Shown: in pieces, positions 47,841-59,849 of the stretch
How positions within the stretch are numbered: position 1 is the stretch's first letter
Layout: each line of letters begins with the position of its first letter
From: Gnetum montanum
Taxonomy: Eukaryota > Streptophyta > Gnetopsida > Gnetales > Gnetaceae
Direction: 5' to 3'
Assembly: GCA_015680685.1 (NCBI GenBank)
Contig: MNCI01017655.1
Location: forward strand, 852,294 to 916,293
Length of the DNA stretch: 64,000 nucleotides
Translations under genes and position numbers: made by a program
Notes under the pieces: generated by a model
What the model saw: the letters and a program-made list of their open reading frames with translations, nothing else
Told to the model about the DNA's origin: nothing
Database searches by the model: none

Positions 47841-49050
47841 GTTAGAAAGCAACTACATGACTAAGGTACCTCCTTAGTCTAAAATGTGCTAAGTGCCTAC
47901 CTATTATTCACTTTTGCACACCTTATACCTTACTCTTTGCTTATGTTGCATTTGTGTTGCATTATATTAGCATGGTAGCATGTTATTTACATTTAGCTTG
48001 ATCATTTATATTATGCATTTATTTGCTTAGTTTGTGCATTCGTCTACTTTTTTTACTCATTTTCTTGTTAGTTTACACTTCTGCAATTATTGTTTTAATG
48101 CATGAGGAACATCAAAGTGCATAAAAATCATAAATGCAAAAATTACCAAAAAGAGAGATAGCAACACATGACCCAAAATGACCTTAAACTAGCAATATGA
48201 GGCCTAGAATGGCCTTAAACTATCACCTTCAATCCCCTTGTAGTGGTCTAGAATGGCCTTAAACTAGCAATATGTGGCTTGGAATGGCTTTAAAATATGG
48301 CCTTAGCCCAGAATGACCCTAAGCTATCATTGTGAACTAGAATGGCCTTAAACTATCACTATGGCTCAAAATGGTCTTAAACTATCGTAGTGGCCTAGAA
48401 TGGCCTAAAACTATTTCTTTCCATTACCATCAACCTAGAATGACCTAAAACTATCACTTTTAACCCTCTCGTAGAGGCCCAAAATGGCCTTAAACTATCA
48501 CCTTAGCCTGCTATGGCCCTAAACTACCAATGCATGGCCTGAAATGGCCAAAAAACTAGCATTGGCCCCCCTGCTATGGCCTTAAACTAGCATGGGGCTT
48601 ATCAAGGCTTTAAACTAACAACAGACTCACTATGGCCCATAATGGCCCAATATCGCTATGACTCGTAATGGTCCAAACTCACATACTCATAGTAAATGCA
48701 ATAAAGTCATCATATAGGGATAAAACTTTTCACATTATGCTTAGCAAATAATCATCCATAGCAAATGTAATATGAATATCAATACATAGCATAAATAGCA
48801 TCACAAAAATGTAGCAAAAAAAGCTTAGTGGAAGGTACATCTAGTCATGCTCAACTAGTAGTGCTAGTGGTGGTGGAGTTTCTGCTTCCTCTATTTGGCC
48901 ACTGGGGCCTATAGCATCACCTAGTACCTACCACAACCATTAACATATATGTGTGATTAATAAGCAAGCATACATTATACAAGCTAACTCAAAACATAAA
49001 AAGCATAAAAAATTAATGTAGCAGAAGCTAACCTAGGAGGGTTCTGCATT
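47841..49050 (+). other. Noncoding spacer with CTTAAACTA repeats
   Basis: From 48130 to 48690 there are about 16 copies of a roughly 30-bp unit, AATGGCCTTAAACTATCAC-like. 47841-48125 and 48691-49050 hold nothing recognisable. Confidence 0.75.
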
Positions 49051-49059
49051 GGTGAGTTC

Positions 49060-52000
49060 TAGAGTTAACTTTCCAAGGCCATCCTCTAAGTGCTAGAGGA
49101 TCTTAGCTTTAAAAAGTTTCGTTCAGTCCTTCTGGCCAAATTCAATATCCACAAGGGTCTTACCTTTATCCATGGAGGTCCATGTGGGTGGATCCATAGA
49201 AAATGTTATAGAACAGGCCTCTCTGGAGGGGATGATGATCTGTCTCATAGAAGAGTCACTCATGAACAAACTCTGCATGAATGAGTCATATACCTACTTT
49301 TCATCAATCACCTTAAGAAACATCTCTAGGTAGTGACATTCAGTAGATTCCTCCTTGTACTATTTCAAGTACACATCATGCTCCTACTTGTACAAATGCT
49401 TGTCATTCTTTTGCATCTACCTCTACTAACAAACCTTTATGCTATAATTATTTTAATCCTAGTTCTTATGAGTAAGAAAATCCATCTGGAGCCATTGCTC
49501 CACCAGCTAACACATGTTCTCATTCTTACCTCTAAGAGCATTCCAATATTTGGCATAATTTATCTTAGAGGTATGTCAAGTGCCATCTCCCTACAACCTA
49601 GTAGCTATGAAGTCATATCTAGATTGAAGATCCTTAATCTTCTCATCTTGGCTAGTCACCCTCTCCTACATTTTGTGCACATGTTTTTGCAAGTGTTGAT
49701 TTGAGCAATTGTAGACCCACAACACATTCGCATAGGAAAGTATGCACTTATTCAATGTCTCATACATATGATGAGGCATCTAATCAACTTTAGGAGGAAG
49801 GTTAGGTAGGGCATCCACCTTGGCCACCTTGCTTAGATCCCCTTGCAGCTTAAGACCTATAGGCATTACATGCATATGAGCATCTAATAGCACAAGATGA
49901 AATAGCATTGCATACATATTGAGCTTAGGGTCCACTTGTCACAAGCAATCCACCATGTCGTCAACAACACCTTCCATGAAGGAAAATTTATCTAGCATGC
50001 CTACCCATGACTCCATGCAATAGGTAGATGTGGGACCACTGGTATAAAGATCTAATGCTATAATACAATGATGTAATTAGCATATGACCTAAAAACTAAA
50101 GATACCAAAACAAACAAGGGAAGATAGATGGAAATACAAGTTCATTACCTAACAAGCCCTCAGGTGTTGGTGCAGGGGGCTCACCTAGCTACGCACCATC
50201 AAAAAAAGTGTCAAAATCATTCCCATTAGGGTGGAAAAAGCCCCTCTTCTTCCAACTACCTGAGTACCTCTACCACCTTGTGAAGCTCATCTCCATGAGC
50301 CACCTTCTCCTTAGCCTGAGGAGGCACATCCTCCATTGCTGCCTCAACCACCACTCTTGTAGCCCTCTCTTATTTTTTTACAACTAACACACATACACAT
50401 ATAGCACATCTTTATGCATAGTACATCATTAGCTAATTAACAATATAGCACAAAAATAACATAAAAATATACATGCATAAATACCACTATGACATCTAGC
50501 ATCTATGCATACTAACTTGCAACATCCTCACACAAATTTAATAGCCTGATGCAAATCTTTTTGCTACTTGGCTTTCTGATCTCAGGGGCAACTTCCTCTT
50601 AAGGATTCAGCCTCTGGATCTTAGCCTTATATGGCCCCACCATCTCTACTATGTAGTGATCTACCTTGCTCATGTTCTCGGTGCCAACTAGAGGACCCTC
50701 ACCTATACTATCGCATGAATAATGCAAGTGCCCCATGGGACCCTTGGTCCTTACTAATAACAACTCATCGATTCCCTCTGGGGGGTCTTATGCATGTGTG
50801 GTCAAGAAAATATGCTTGATCCATGGCTTCAATAGCTACTCACAATCCTACACCACCCATTGCCCATCATCTTTCATAATCAAAAGCTTCACCAACCTTT
50901 GTAGGTATCCCACGAAGAATGCAAAATCAATGTGAGACCTTACCTAGAGGTTGAATCAAAGCCTAGAAATCTTTGCATGTAGGCCAACCACTATGTACAT
51001 GGACCAATTGAATCTCATATCCTATTGTGTCACCTTCTTCATCACTCATTCATGTTCCATTCCTAGGATCTTTCCTTGGAAAAGCAACTTTGGAAAGGCA
51101 CGAGCACAAAATAGAGAGTAGAGTTCCCCCACCTCAAGCATTGGCACTTCTTTGATTGATATGCCTTTGTGAGATCGAGTGGCCTCCAACCAATTCTCAA
51201 TCTCCTCTCTATGATCCACCTCCCTACTATCCCTATCAATAATCATCAAGCCATTGGTAGAAATGCTAAAAAAATTATCAAAGAAGGCTTTGTTGAGGTC
51301 CAACACTACTGTTACATCATGCATCCGAGTCACAAACTACCTAATGTCACTACTAAAGGAGTCTATTATGGTGACCATTTTGGCCATTAGGATACTTGGC
51401 TAAAGGCCAAGAATAGGTCCATTAACCTAGCATGTGTGAGCCAAGCTGTTAGTGCATCTAGTGCTTTATGGCACAACCAGTGTTGCACACCCTCTACATC
51501 AACATATTTCATGATGAGGGTGGCTTCCATGTGATCCATGGTAACCACCGTTACCTTGACTGAGGCAACCATTACTGCAACAAAAATTAAAATAATGTTA
51601 GCACTCCAACATGCATCATAAACTAAAAGTTGTGCACAGACACATGGCAAGAAACATGGATACACATGTGGTGCAAACGAGGTGTGAGATGAGGGTAGTA
51701 CTACAAACACCTCCTTGATGTTAATCTCACCAGTAGCCCACTCCTCATCCAACTAGCCGTGGATCCTACATAACTTGTACAACTTAGGATATTGGAAAAT
51801 GTAGGCCTCTAGATCATGCCCCACCTACTCAATCATAGCCACTTGAACATTTTTGCATGATGAGAATACCTCCAAGGGAGTGTGAGTTAAGGCTAGAGCA
51901 CTTGCATCATCATGCAAGCCATTCTCATCAACTTTGAATCTAGTAATCAACCATACAACCATTAGAAATTTAATGAGAAAGTAGTAAAAAAAACTCTACA

Positions 52001-52473
52001 TATGCCATAGAAGCACTTACCTTCTGACATAGTAAGCAATTCCATGTGGGTTCTCGAATAGAGTATGCAACTACTACATGATAAAAAGGGTGTTATTCTT
52101 GTTATAATAAGCAAACCCCATCATGCACCATACCCTAAATAACTATCAAACACTCCTAAGACCTATGCCTAAGCCTCCTTCCCCATCAACATTAGCAATG
52201 GACTCATCTGAGATGAACTTTAGGATGCTTCAATTAGCCTTGGGTAGCAGCATCTTGGTGATAGCACTAGCAACCTCAACCACTAAGTGTGACCACATGA
52301 TCACACTGAACTACTACAATAGGTATTCCAAGAACTCCCAAGCTCTTGGACAAAACTACACCACCTAGTGATCCACTCGCATGTTTGGTGTAGGTGTGTT
52401 GGGGATAGGTTCACTCATGCAACATAGGATGCCCACAAGTTTAACCACTATCAAAACAGGCTTCAGTAGCACC
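49060..52473 (-). pseudogene. Antisense intron-bearing pseudogene with FCP1/NIF-like phosphatase domain, inside element C
   Basis: Opposite in strand to the retrotransposon. Exon 52473-52021 starts after an AATTGCAG acceptor and reads KPVLIVVKLVGILC (like the HAD start, catalytic Asp replaced), FCPRAWEFLEYLL, FSVIMWS, MLLPKAN, LFRVWCMMGFAYYNKNNTLF and LFENPHGIAYYV. FCP1/NIF domains have RPxxxEFLExL, FxVxxWS, VWxxxxxYNxxNTLxIDD and NPxxxxxxxY in this order. A GTAAGT donor and TACTAG acceptor bound an 81-bp intron (52020-51940) that joins frames smoothly into RFKVDENGLHDDAS and CKNVQ. A second intron may be 51730-51575. Further low-stop sequence runs to 49060, ending in a Lys/Glu/Gln-rich, probably coiled-coil part. 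Stops are mostly TAG. The known role of such domains is Ser/Thr phosphatase. Confidence 0.6.
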
Positions 52474-54279
52474 CTGCAATTATCAAGTAATAGGCAAGGT
52501 GTTAATATACATGCATAGATGCATAATTTTGATATACATATTATGAATTATTAACATAAATTAGTAAAAATGTAATTTTGGCAACACACCCTGAGGCCTC
52601 ATAGCTATACGATATCACTTAACTCATTTGACATCCCTAGCACTCACTAGGATATAGCACATTTTTATAGGCTTAGCACTACATTTTACAAGTTTAGCAC
52701 TATGCATAGTTAACAAAATTTTTACCAACTCTAGACTACCTTAGTAGAGAGTGTAGTCCCAAAAAAATAGACATTTTGGCAAACACTTGGAAAAATAGGC
52801 ATTTTGGCAAACACTTGGAAAATAGGCATTTTGGTAAATAATTAGTGAACTATGGTCTCAACGCGTAGAGAGTGTAGTCCAATAGCTATGGAGAGTGTAG
52901 TCTCCTCATAATGCCATGTCCATCACACCCAACTAGGCCCCACCTTATCCCCACCATTGTGGTAGGTTGTGCTTCTACCGCTGCCCCCAAAAACAAATGC
53001 AGAAAAAAATAAGCATACAAACCCTACTGCCAATTGTAGCCATAGCTCCTATGGCTACATCACAAGGAAAAATGGTGGCCATGGCTCGTGTAGCTACACT
53101 ACAATGTACAATGCATGGGACCTTGAGCCCTACACCTATATATATATACAAAAAAATAGAAAAAAACAAAATGTAGCAAGAAAATCCTCCCCCTTGTGGC
53201 CATGCTATGGCACACAATGTGCAACGTCAAAACCCATGTGCATACTAACACCCTACAAGTGCACCAAAAAAACCCCTCATCATGCAAAATCCTAGTACCA
53301 GTGCCAATGAGGATTCCCAAACCCCTACATGACCCTCAAAACTTGCATGGTCCCAAAGCCCCCACATGACCATAACCCCATGCAAGCCCAATAAGAAATC
53401 AACATGATGGTAGCCATGGCCCATTATGACTACATTGCACCACATAGTAGTGACCCCCCTCCCCCATGAAACCCTATGTGCATCCTTCAAGACCCAAATA
53501 GATAGATAAACAAAACCTTTCCAACACTACATCACACCATGGATGGAACATAGCTATGGATGCCACTGCCATGGCAAGGTGCACAAGGTAACACATGGGA
53601 CTATACTCCCAAACCCTTAATCTAAAAAAAATAGAGAATGAGACAAAAATGATTTACCAAAAGGGGAAGAGCATGGTTTATGTACCTGGCTAATGCAAAT
53701 GGCCTTCTTTCCTCCACACTGGCCTATAGTAAGTAGCTCAATGCTTTATCTCATTTTACAATATTTACTAGCCTTGGGTGAAGGCATTCACTCTGGCACA
53801 TCATCTTTTCCCCAACTACGCTGTCCACTAATAGTGATGGCCAAAGAAATAGTGAGACTACACTCCCAATGTCATGGTGAAATGGTAAAAAATGACAAGT
53901 TACCATGGTAAAATCATGCCTATATACCCCTATAGGGTCATTTAATGATCCACCAACTTGGGACTACACTTGTCACCAAATAGCTAGTGGAAAGAATAGT
54001 TGAGTGAGAGTGTAGTTAATCATACTTAGCCCAAAACCATAATTTTTCACTACCCTACAAATGCACAAGTCAGTTCCACTATCGAGCATGATCAACTCTC
54101 CCTAGATTAGCATGTTTGATGCATCTACAACCTACCAAGGCCTAAAACTAGTGCAAACATGTTTACCTCCCATAGCAATCTACATGCATACTTAAGCAGA
54201 CTTCATTGGATTACTTTTTCCCATTTATGAATTATTATTAACTTTGTTAAAATAGGTTCTACTTGATGTCTTTCTAGTT
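52474..54279 (+). other. Noncoding spacer before RT (copy 1)
   Basis: Contains GAGAGTGTAGTC half-sites (52747, 52870, 52900, 54009) and a three-copy 28-bp repeat AGGCATTTTGGCAAACACTT (52772-52845). Short frames on both strands here are not supported as genes. Confidence 0.6.
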
Positions 54280-54285
54280 TATTTT

Positions 54286-55011
54286 TACAAGAACATGACA
54301 TGGCTACGTAGGAGCAGATCCTCTCACCCTTGGTCCTCATGGGGCCTTATGGCAACATCAAGTAATGCATTGACCCTCATTGTCTGGATGTCAAGCCTAT
54401 TGCCTACAAAAAATACATGGCCTCTATAGAAGCACCACTAGACTAGCCTAACCATCTTGTTAAATCTCTTGACTTAGAGGTAGGGAATGTCATAGAGGAT
54501 TTCCTTCTCGAGATCCCTATAGCATCACATAACGGTGAGGTGAAAACACTAAAAATAAGCTCCTCTTTAGAACCCCAACATGCTTAAGACATCACTAAAA
54601 TACTTAACAATAACATTAAAGAATTTGCATGGTCATACAATGACATGCCAGGCCTAGACCCCTAGTTGATCTATCACAACATCATCCTTGATCCTTGCAT
54701 CAAACCAGTTAAGTAGAAAGCATGTAAGGTTAGACTTGAGGTGGCATTGGTAGTCTATGATGAGATCACCAAGCTTTACAAAGCTAGTTTCATCTGGGCT
54801 ATTAACCATGTAGACTAGGTCTCCAACATCGTAGTTGTGCCCAATACCTAAACAAGGAAATCATCAAAGATGACTTCCCATTGCCTAGTATCGATCAACA
54901 AATCAATACCATGGCTAAGCATGCCTTCTTATCCTTCATGGATAGGTTCTCAGGCTATAACCAAATTAGGATCAATCTTGAGCACCAACTCAGTATAACC
55001 TTCATGGCCCC
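54286..55011 (+). pseudogene. Start of RT region (copy 1), cut by the gap
   Basis: Same content as 57515-58240: a FAWSYNDMPGLDP block, PVK-stop-KACKVR, SNIVVVPNT, then after a frameshift KDDFPLPSIDQ and FMDRFSGYNQI. The two copies differ in places: one codon reads TAA here (54586) and CAA in copy 2. Confidence 0.75.
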
Positions 55012-55513
55012 NNNNNNNNNNNNNNNNNNNNNNNNNNNNNNNNNNNNNNNNNNNNNNNNNNNNNNNNNNNNNNNNNNNNNNNNNNNNNNNNNNNNNNNNN
55101 NNNNNNNNNNNNNNNNNNNNNNNNNNNNNNNNNNNNNNNNNNNNNNNNNNNNNNNNNNNNNNNNNNNNNNNNNNNNNNNNNNNNNNNNNNNNNNNNNNNN
55201 NNNNNNNNNNNNNNNNNNNNNNNNNNNNNNNNNNNNNNNNNNNNNNNNNNNNNNNNNNNNNNNNNNNNNNNNNNNNNNNNNNNNNNNNNNNNNNNNNNNN
55301 NNNNNNNNNNNNNNNNNNNNNNNNNNNNNNNNNNNNNNNNNNNNNNNNNNNNNNNNNNNNNNNNNNNNNNNNNNNNNNNNNNNNNNNNNNNNNNNNNNNN
55401 NNNNNNNNNNNNNNNNNNNNNNNNNNNNNNNNNNNNNNNNNNNNNNNNNNNNNNNNNNNNNNNNNNNNNNNNNNNNNNNNNNNNNNNNNNNNNNNNNNNN
55501 NNNNNNNNNNNNN
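55012..55513. other. Assembly gap (502 N)
   Basis: N run flanked by the two halves of the 2.7-kb duplication. Open frames crossing it are meaningless. Confidence 1.
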
Positions 55514-58240
55514 GAACTACTACAATAGGTATTCCAAGAACTCCCAAGCTCTTGGACAAAACTACACCACCTAGTGATCCACTCACATGTCTGGTGTAGG
55601 TGTGTTGGGGATAGGTTCACTCATGCAACATAGGATGCCCACAAGTTTAACCACTATCAAAACAGGCTTCAGTAGCACCCTGCAATTATCAAGTAATAGG
55701 CAAGGTGTTAATATACATGCATAGATGCATAATTTTGATATACATATTATGAATTATTAACATAAATTAGTAAAAATGTAATTTTGACAACACACCCTGA
55801 GGCCTCATAGCTATACGATATCACTTAACTCATTTGACATCCCTAGCACTCACTAGGATATAGCACATTTTTATAGGCTTAGCACTACATTTTACAAGTT
55901 TAGCACTATGCATAGTTAAATTTTTTTTTACCAACTCTAGACTAAGTAGAGAGCGTAGTCCCAAAAAAATAGACATTTTGGCAAACACTTGGAAAAATAG
56001 GCATTTTGGCAAACACTTGGAAAAATAGGCATTTTGGCAAACACTTGGTAAAATAGGCATTTTGGCAAATAATTAGAGAACTATGGTCTCAATGGGTAGA
56101 GAGTGTAGTCCAATAGCTATGGAGAGTGTAGTCTCCTCACAATTCCATTTCCATCACACCCAACTGGGCCCCACCTTATCCCCACCATTGTGGTAGGTTG
56201 CGCTTCTGCTGCTGCCCCCAAAAACAAATGCAGAAAAAAATAAGCATACAAACCCTACCACCAATTGTAGCCATAGCTCCTATGGCTACATCATGAGGCA
56301 AAATGGTGGCCATAGCTTGCATAGCTACACTGCAATGTGCAATGCATGGGACCTTGAGCCCTACACCTATATATATATATACAACAAAATAGAAAAAAAA
56401 TGTAGCAAGAAAATCCTCCCCCTTGTGGCCATGCTATGGCACACAATGTGCAACTTCAAAACCCATGTGCATACTAACACCCTACAAGTGCACCAAAAAA
56501 ACCCCTCATCATGCAAAATCCTAGCACCAGTGCCAACAAGGATCCCCAAACCCCTACATGACCCTCAAAACTTGCATGGTCCCAAAGCCCCCACATGATC
56601 ATAACCCCATGCAAGCCCAATAAGAAATCAACATGATGGTAGCCATGGCCCATTATGACTACATTGCACCACATAGCAGTGACCCCACTCCCCCATGAAA
56701 CCCTATGTGCATCCTTCAAGACCCAAATAGATAGATAAAAAAAACCTTTCCAATACTACATCACACCATGGATGGAACATAGCTGTGGCTGCCACTGCCA
56801 TGGCAGGGTGCACAAGGTAACACATGTGACTATACTCCAAAACCGTCAATCTAAAAAAAATAGAGAATGAGACAAAAATGATTTACCAAAAGGGGAAGAG
56901 CATGGTTGATGTACCTGGCTAATGCAAATGGCCTTCTTTCCTCCACACTGGCCTATAGTAAGTAGCTCAATGCTTTATTTCACTTTACAATATTTACTAG
57001 CCTTGGGTGAAGGCATTCACTCTAGCACATCATCTTTTCCCCAACTACGCTGTCCACTAACAATGATGGCCAAAGAAATAGTGAGACTACACTCCCAATG
57101 TCATGGTGAAATGGTAAAAAATGACAAGTTACCATTGTAAAATCATGCCTATATACCCCTATAGGGTCATTTAATGATCCACCAACTTGGGACTACACTT
57201 GTCACCAAATAGCTAGTGGAGAGCATAGTTGAGTGAGAGTGTAGTCAATCATACTTAGCCCAAAACCATAATTTTTCACTACCCTACAAATGCACAAGTC
57301 AGTTCCACTATCGAGCATGATCAACTCTCCCTAGATTAGAATGTTTGATGCATCTGCGACCTACCAAGGCCTAAAACTAGTGCAAACATGTTTACCTCCC
57401 ATAGCAATCTACATGCATACTTAAGCAGACTTCATTGGATTGCTTTTTCCCATTTATGAATTATTATTAACTTTGTTAAAATAGGTTCCACTTGATGTCT
57501 TTATATTTTATTTTTACAAGAACATGACATGGCTACGTAGGAGCAGATCCTCTCACCCTTGGTCCTCATGGGGCCTTATGGCAACATCAAGTAATGCATT
57601 GATCCTCATTGTCTAGATGTCAAGCCTATTGCCTACAAAAAATACATCGCCTCTATAGAAGCACCACTAGACTAGCCTAACCATCTTGTTAAATCTCTTG
57701 ACTTAGAGGTAGGGAATGTCATAGAGGATTTCCTTCTCGAGATCCCTATAGCATCACATAATGGTGAGGTGAGAACACTAAAAATAAGCTCTTCTTTAGA
57801 ACCCCAACATGCTCAAGACATCACTAAAATACTTAACAATAACATTAAAGAATTTGCATGGTCATACAATGACATGCCAGGCCTAGACCCCTAGTTGATC
57901 TATCACAACATCATCCTTGATCCTTGCATCAAACCAGTTAAGTAGAAAGCATGTAAGGTTAGACTTGAGGTGGCATTGGTAGTCTATGATGAGATCACCA
58001 AGCTTTACAAAGCTAGTTTCATCTGGGCTATTAACCATGTAGACTAGGTCTCCAACATCGTAGTTGTGCCCAATACCTAAACAAGGAAATCATCAAAGAT
58101 GACTTCCCATTGCCTAGTATCGATCAACAAATCAATACCATGGCTAAGCATGCCTTCTTATCCTTCATGGATAGGTTCTCAGGCTATAACCAAATTAGGA
58201 TCAATCTTGAGCACCAACTCAGTATAACCTTCATGGCCCC
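55514..58240. repeat. Copy 2 of the 2.7-kb duplication
   Basis: Begins inside the antisense FCP1-like exon and ends in RT, then continues into unique RT sequence. The 28-bp repeat has four copies here (55968-56075) against three in copy 1. Confidence 0.9.
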
Positions 58241-58595
58241 TTGGGGTACATTGTGCTATACAATGATGCCTTTTGAACTAAAGAATGTAGGAGCAACATA
58301 TCAACATGAAATGATGTACATCTTTAATGATTACATGCTTATTTTTCTCAATGACTACATAGATGATATTGTAGTTAAGTCCAAAGTGGCCCACAACCAT
58401 GCAAATGACTTAAACTTAGTACATAAACATTACCTAAAACATGAGCTTAGGCTAAACCCCAAGAAGTGTGTTTTTGACATTAGAATGGATAAGATGCTTG
58501 ACTTTATAGTATCCAAAGTAGGTATACATGTACATCTTGACAAGGTTAAGGCCATAACCAACTTAGTGCCACTAGCTAACCTTAAGGAGCTATGA
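57515..58595 (+). pseudogene. Reverse transcriptase (element C), internal block missing
   Basis: FAWSYNDMPGLDP and PVK-stop-KACKVR mark the pre-RT part. SNIVVVPNT then jumps to KDDFPLPSIDQ; the usual KDGKxRVCVDYRDLN block of about 17-20 residues between them is absent. From 58110 one frame is open: FMDRFSGYNQI with the first catalytic Asp, FMAPWGTLCYTMMPFELKN, GATYQ, NDYIDDIVVKSK with the paired Asp (YIDD), LNPKKCVFDI and FIVSKVGIHV. The lost block and shift make it inactive. Gag and protease lie 6-10 kb upstream, further than in a normal element. Confidence 0.85.
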
Positions 58596-59010
58596 GGGTT
58601 ACAAGATAAAATACAACTCATACATAAGTTTATCGCCCAATTAACTGACAAGATGCAACCAATGCAGCATTTTCTCAAGAAAGGAGTCCACTTTGAGTGG
58701 ACCACCTAGTGCCAACAGGCATTCGATAACATTACGCAACAGCTAGAACAACTACCTACAATTCACCCTCTGTAAGGAGATAAGCCTTTTTACATCTACC
58801 TTGCCACTTCTAACATGTCCATCACTTCTCTGCTTTGCCAAAAGTGAGATGATGGCATAGAGATCCTAGTCTACTACCTAAGTCATGCATTAGTAGGCTA
58901 CAAAATGAGATAATATGACATGGAGAAGTATTGCCTTGCCCTAGTCTTCTCACTAGCTAGGTTAACATCACTTGCAAGAGCAACGTACTCCAAGCTATAA
59001 CAATGAATAT
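58596..59010 (+). pseudogene. First RNase H domain (element C)
   Basis: After the RT connection (FLKKGVHFEWTT, AFDNITQQL), the plus strand reads KPFYIYLATSN, ILVYYLSHAL and YDMEKYCLALVFSLARL. These match PFxLYxxA, IYYLSRxLxGAExxY and EKxCLALVFA of the ordinary Ty3 RNase H. Stops break the frame. It would degrade the RNA template during cDNA synthesis. Confidence 0.75.
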
Positions 59011-59194
59011 CTACAAAAGTAGTTGCATTACATGATGGAAAGAAATAATGATAGATTTTGACCTACATTATGACATGCAAGCCTCAAAAAATGATCAAGA
59101 AACAACTGCACAATTCATAGTTTCACCAGTAGATGATCAAGCTACTATAGACTCTGAGTTCTTGAATGAGCACATTAGCAATATTAGCTAAGTG

Positions 59195-59420
59195 CCTGAC
59201 ACTCCTACATTTTGATAGAGCTTCAACCTCTTGAGGGGGTAGTGCCACTGCTATTATCATGTTTCCATCTAGGAAGATCCAATCCTTTGCATATCATTTC
59301 ACATTTTCCTATAGTAACAATGTGGTGGAGTATGAAGCTCTCCTTTGAGGCACCCTTGCAACATGCAACCAAGGAATCCAATGCACAGTGATCCAAGATG
59401 ATTCATAACTAGTGGTCAAT
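59195..59420 (+). pseudogene. Second (archaeal-type) RNase H of element C
   Basis: The frame reads FDRAST, a TGA, GGSATAIIMFPS, FAYHFTFSYSNNVVEYEALL and GTLATCNQGIQ. Tat-lineage elements carry an added RNase H with DGASxxxGxGAGxVL, FxxTNNxAEYEALLxGL, and this matches block by block. The second domain is diagnostic for the Tat branch. Stops at 59215 and later end the frame. Confidence 0.75.
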
Positions 59421-59849
59421 TAGGTAGGTTTCCATCTCTAAAGAACAACATTTACAACCTTACTATGACCTAGCAAAATAGTTACTTTGACACTTTGCAA
59501 TTATTGATGTCCAACATGTTCCTTGAAGAAAAAAAGGCATTGCCGATGCACTTGCAACATTAGCCCTTAGCATAGTACCTAGAATGTTCAATGCATTGCC
59601 CACATTAGTGGAAAATTGCACTATACTTGTCACATAAACCATCAAGGACATATCCATAGTCACAATTAGCACCAAACATGCAAAAGTGTAGTATAATAAT
59701 ATCAAGGCATACATTCTACAAGGTGAGCCCCTACAACACTTAACTGCTACTCAAAAGGACATAGTACATAAACATTCATGGCAATACATTATCATACGTG
59801 ATAACACATTATGTCGTTGTTCCTATGATGGCATACTACTAACCTGAAT

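Larger units (their letters stand above)
52307..55011. repeat. Copy 1 of a 2.7-kb near-identical duplication, ends at the gap
   Basis: Matches 55514-58240 with a few percent difference. Its last base is the last base before the N run, and the partner starts at the first base after it. Confidence 0.9.

Noticed and set aside
53099-53490. Hydrophobic Cys/Trp-rich minus-strand frames, repeated at 56367-56719
   Set aside because: Present in both copies of the duplication only because that segment is copied; composition biased, no recognisable domain, unclear start.
54881-55620. Long open frames across the 502-bp gap on both strands
   Set aside because: Mostly N; only the ends have sequence, and these are already explained by RT and the duplication.
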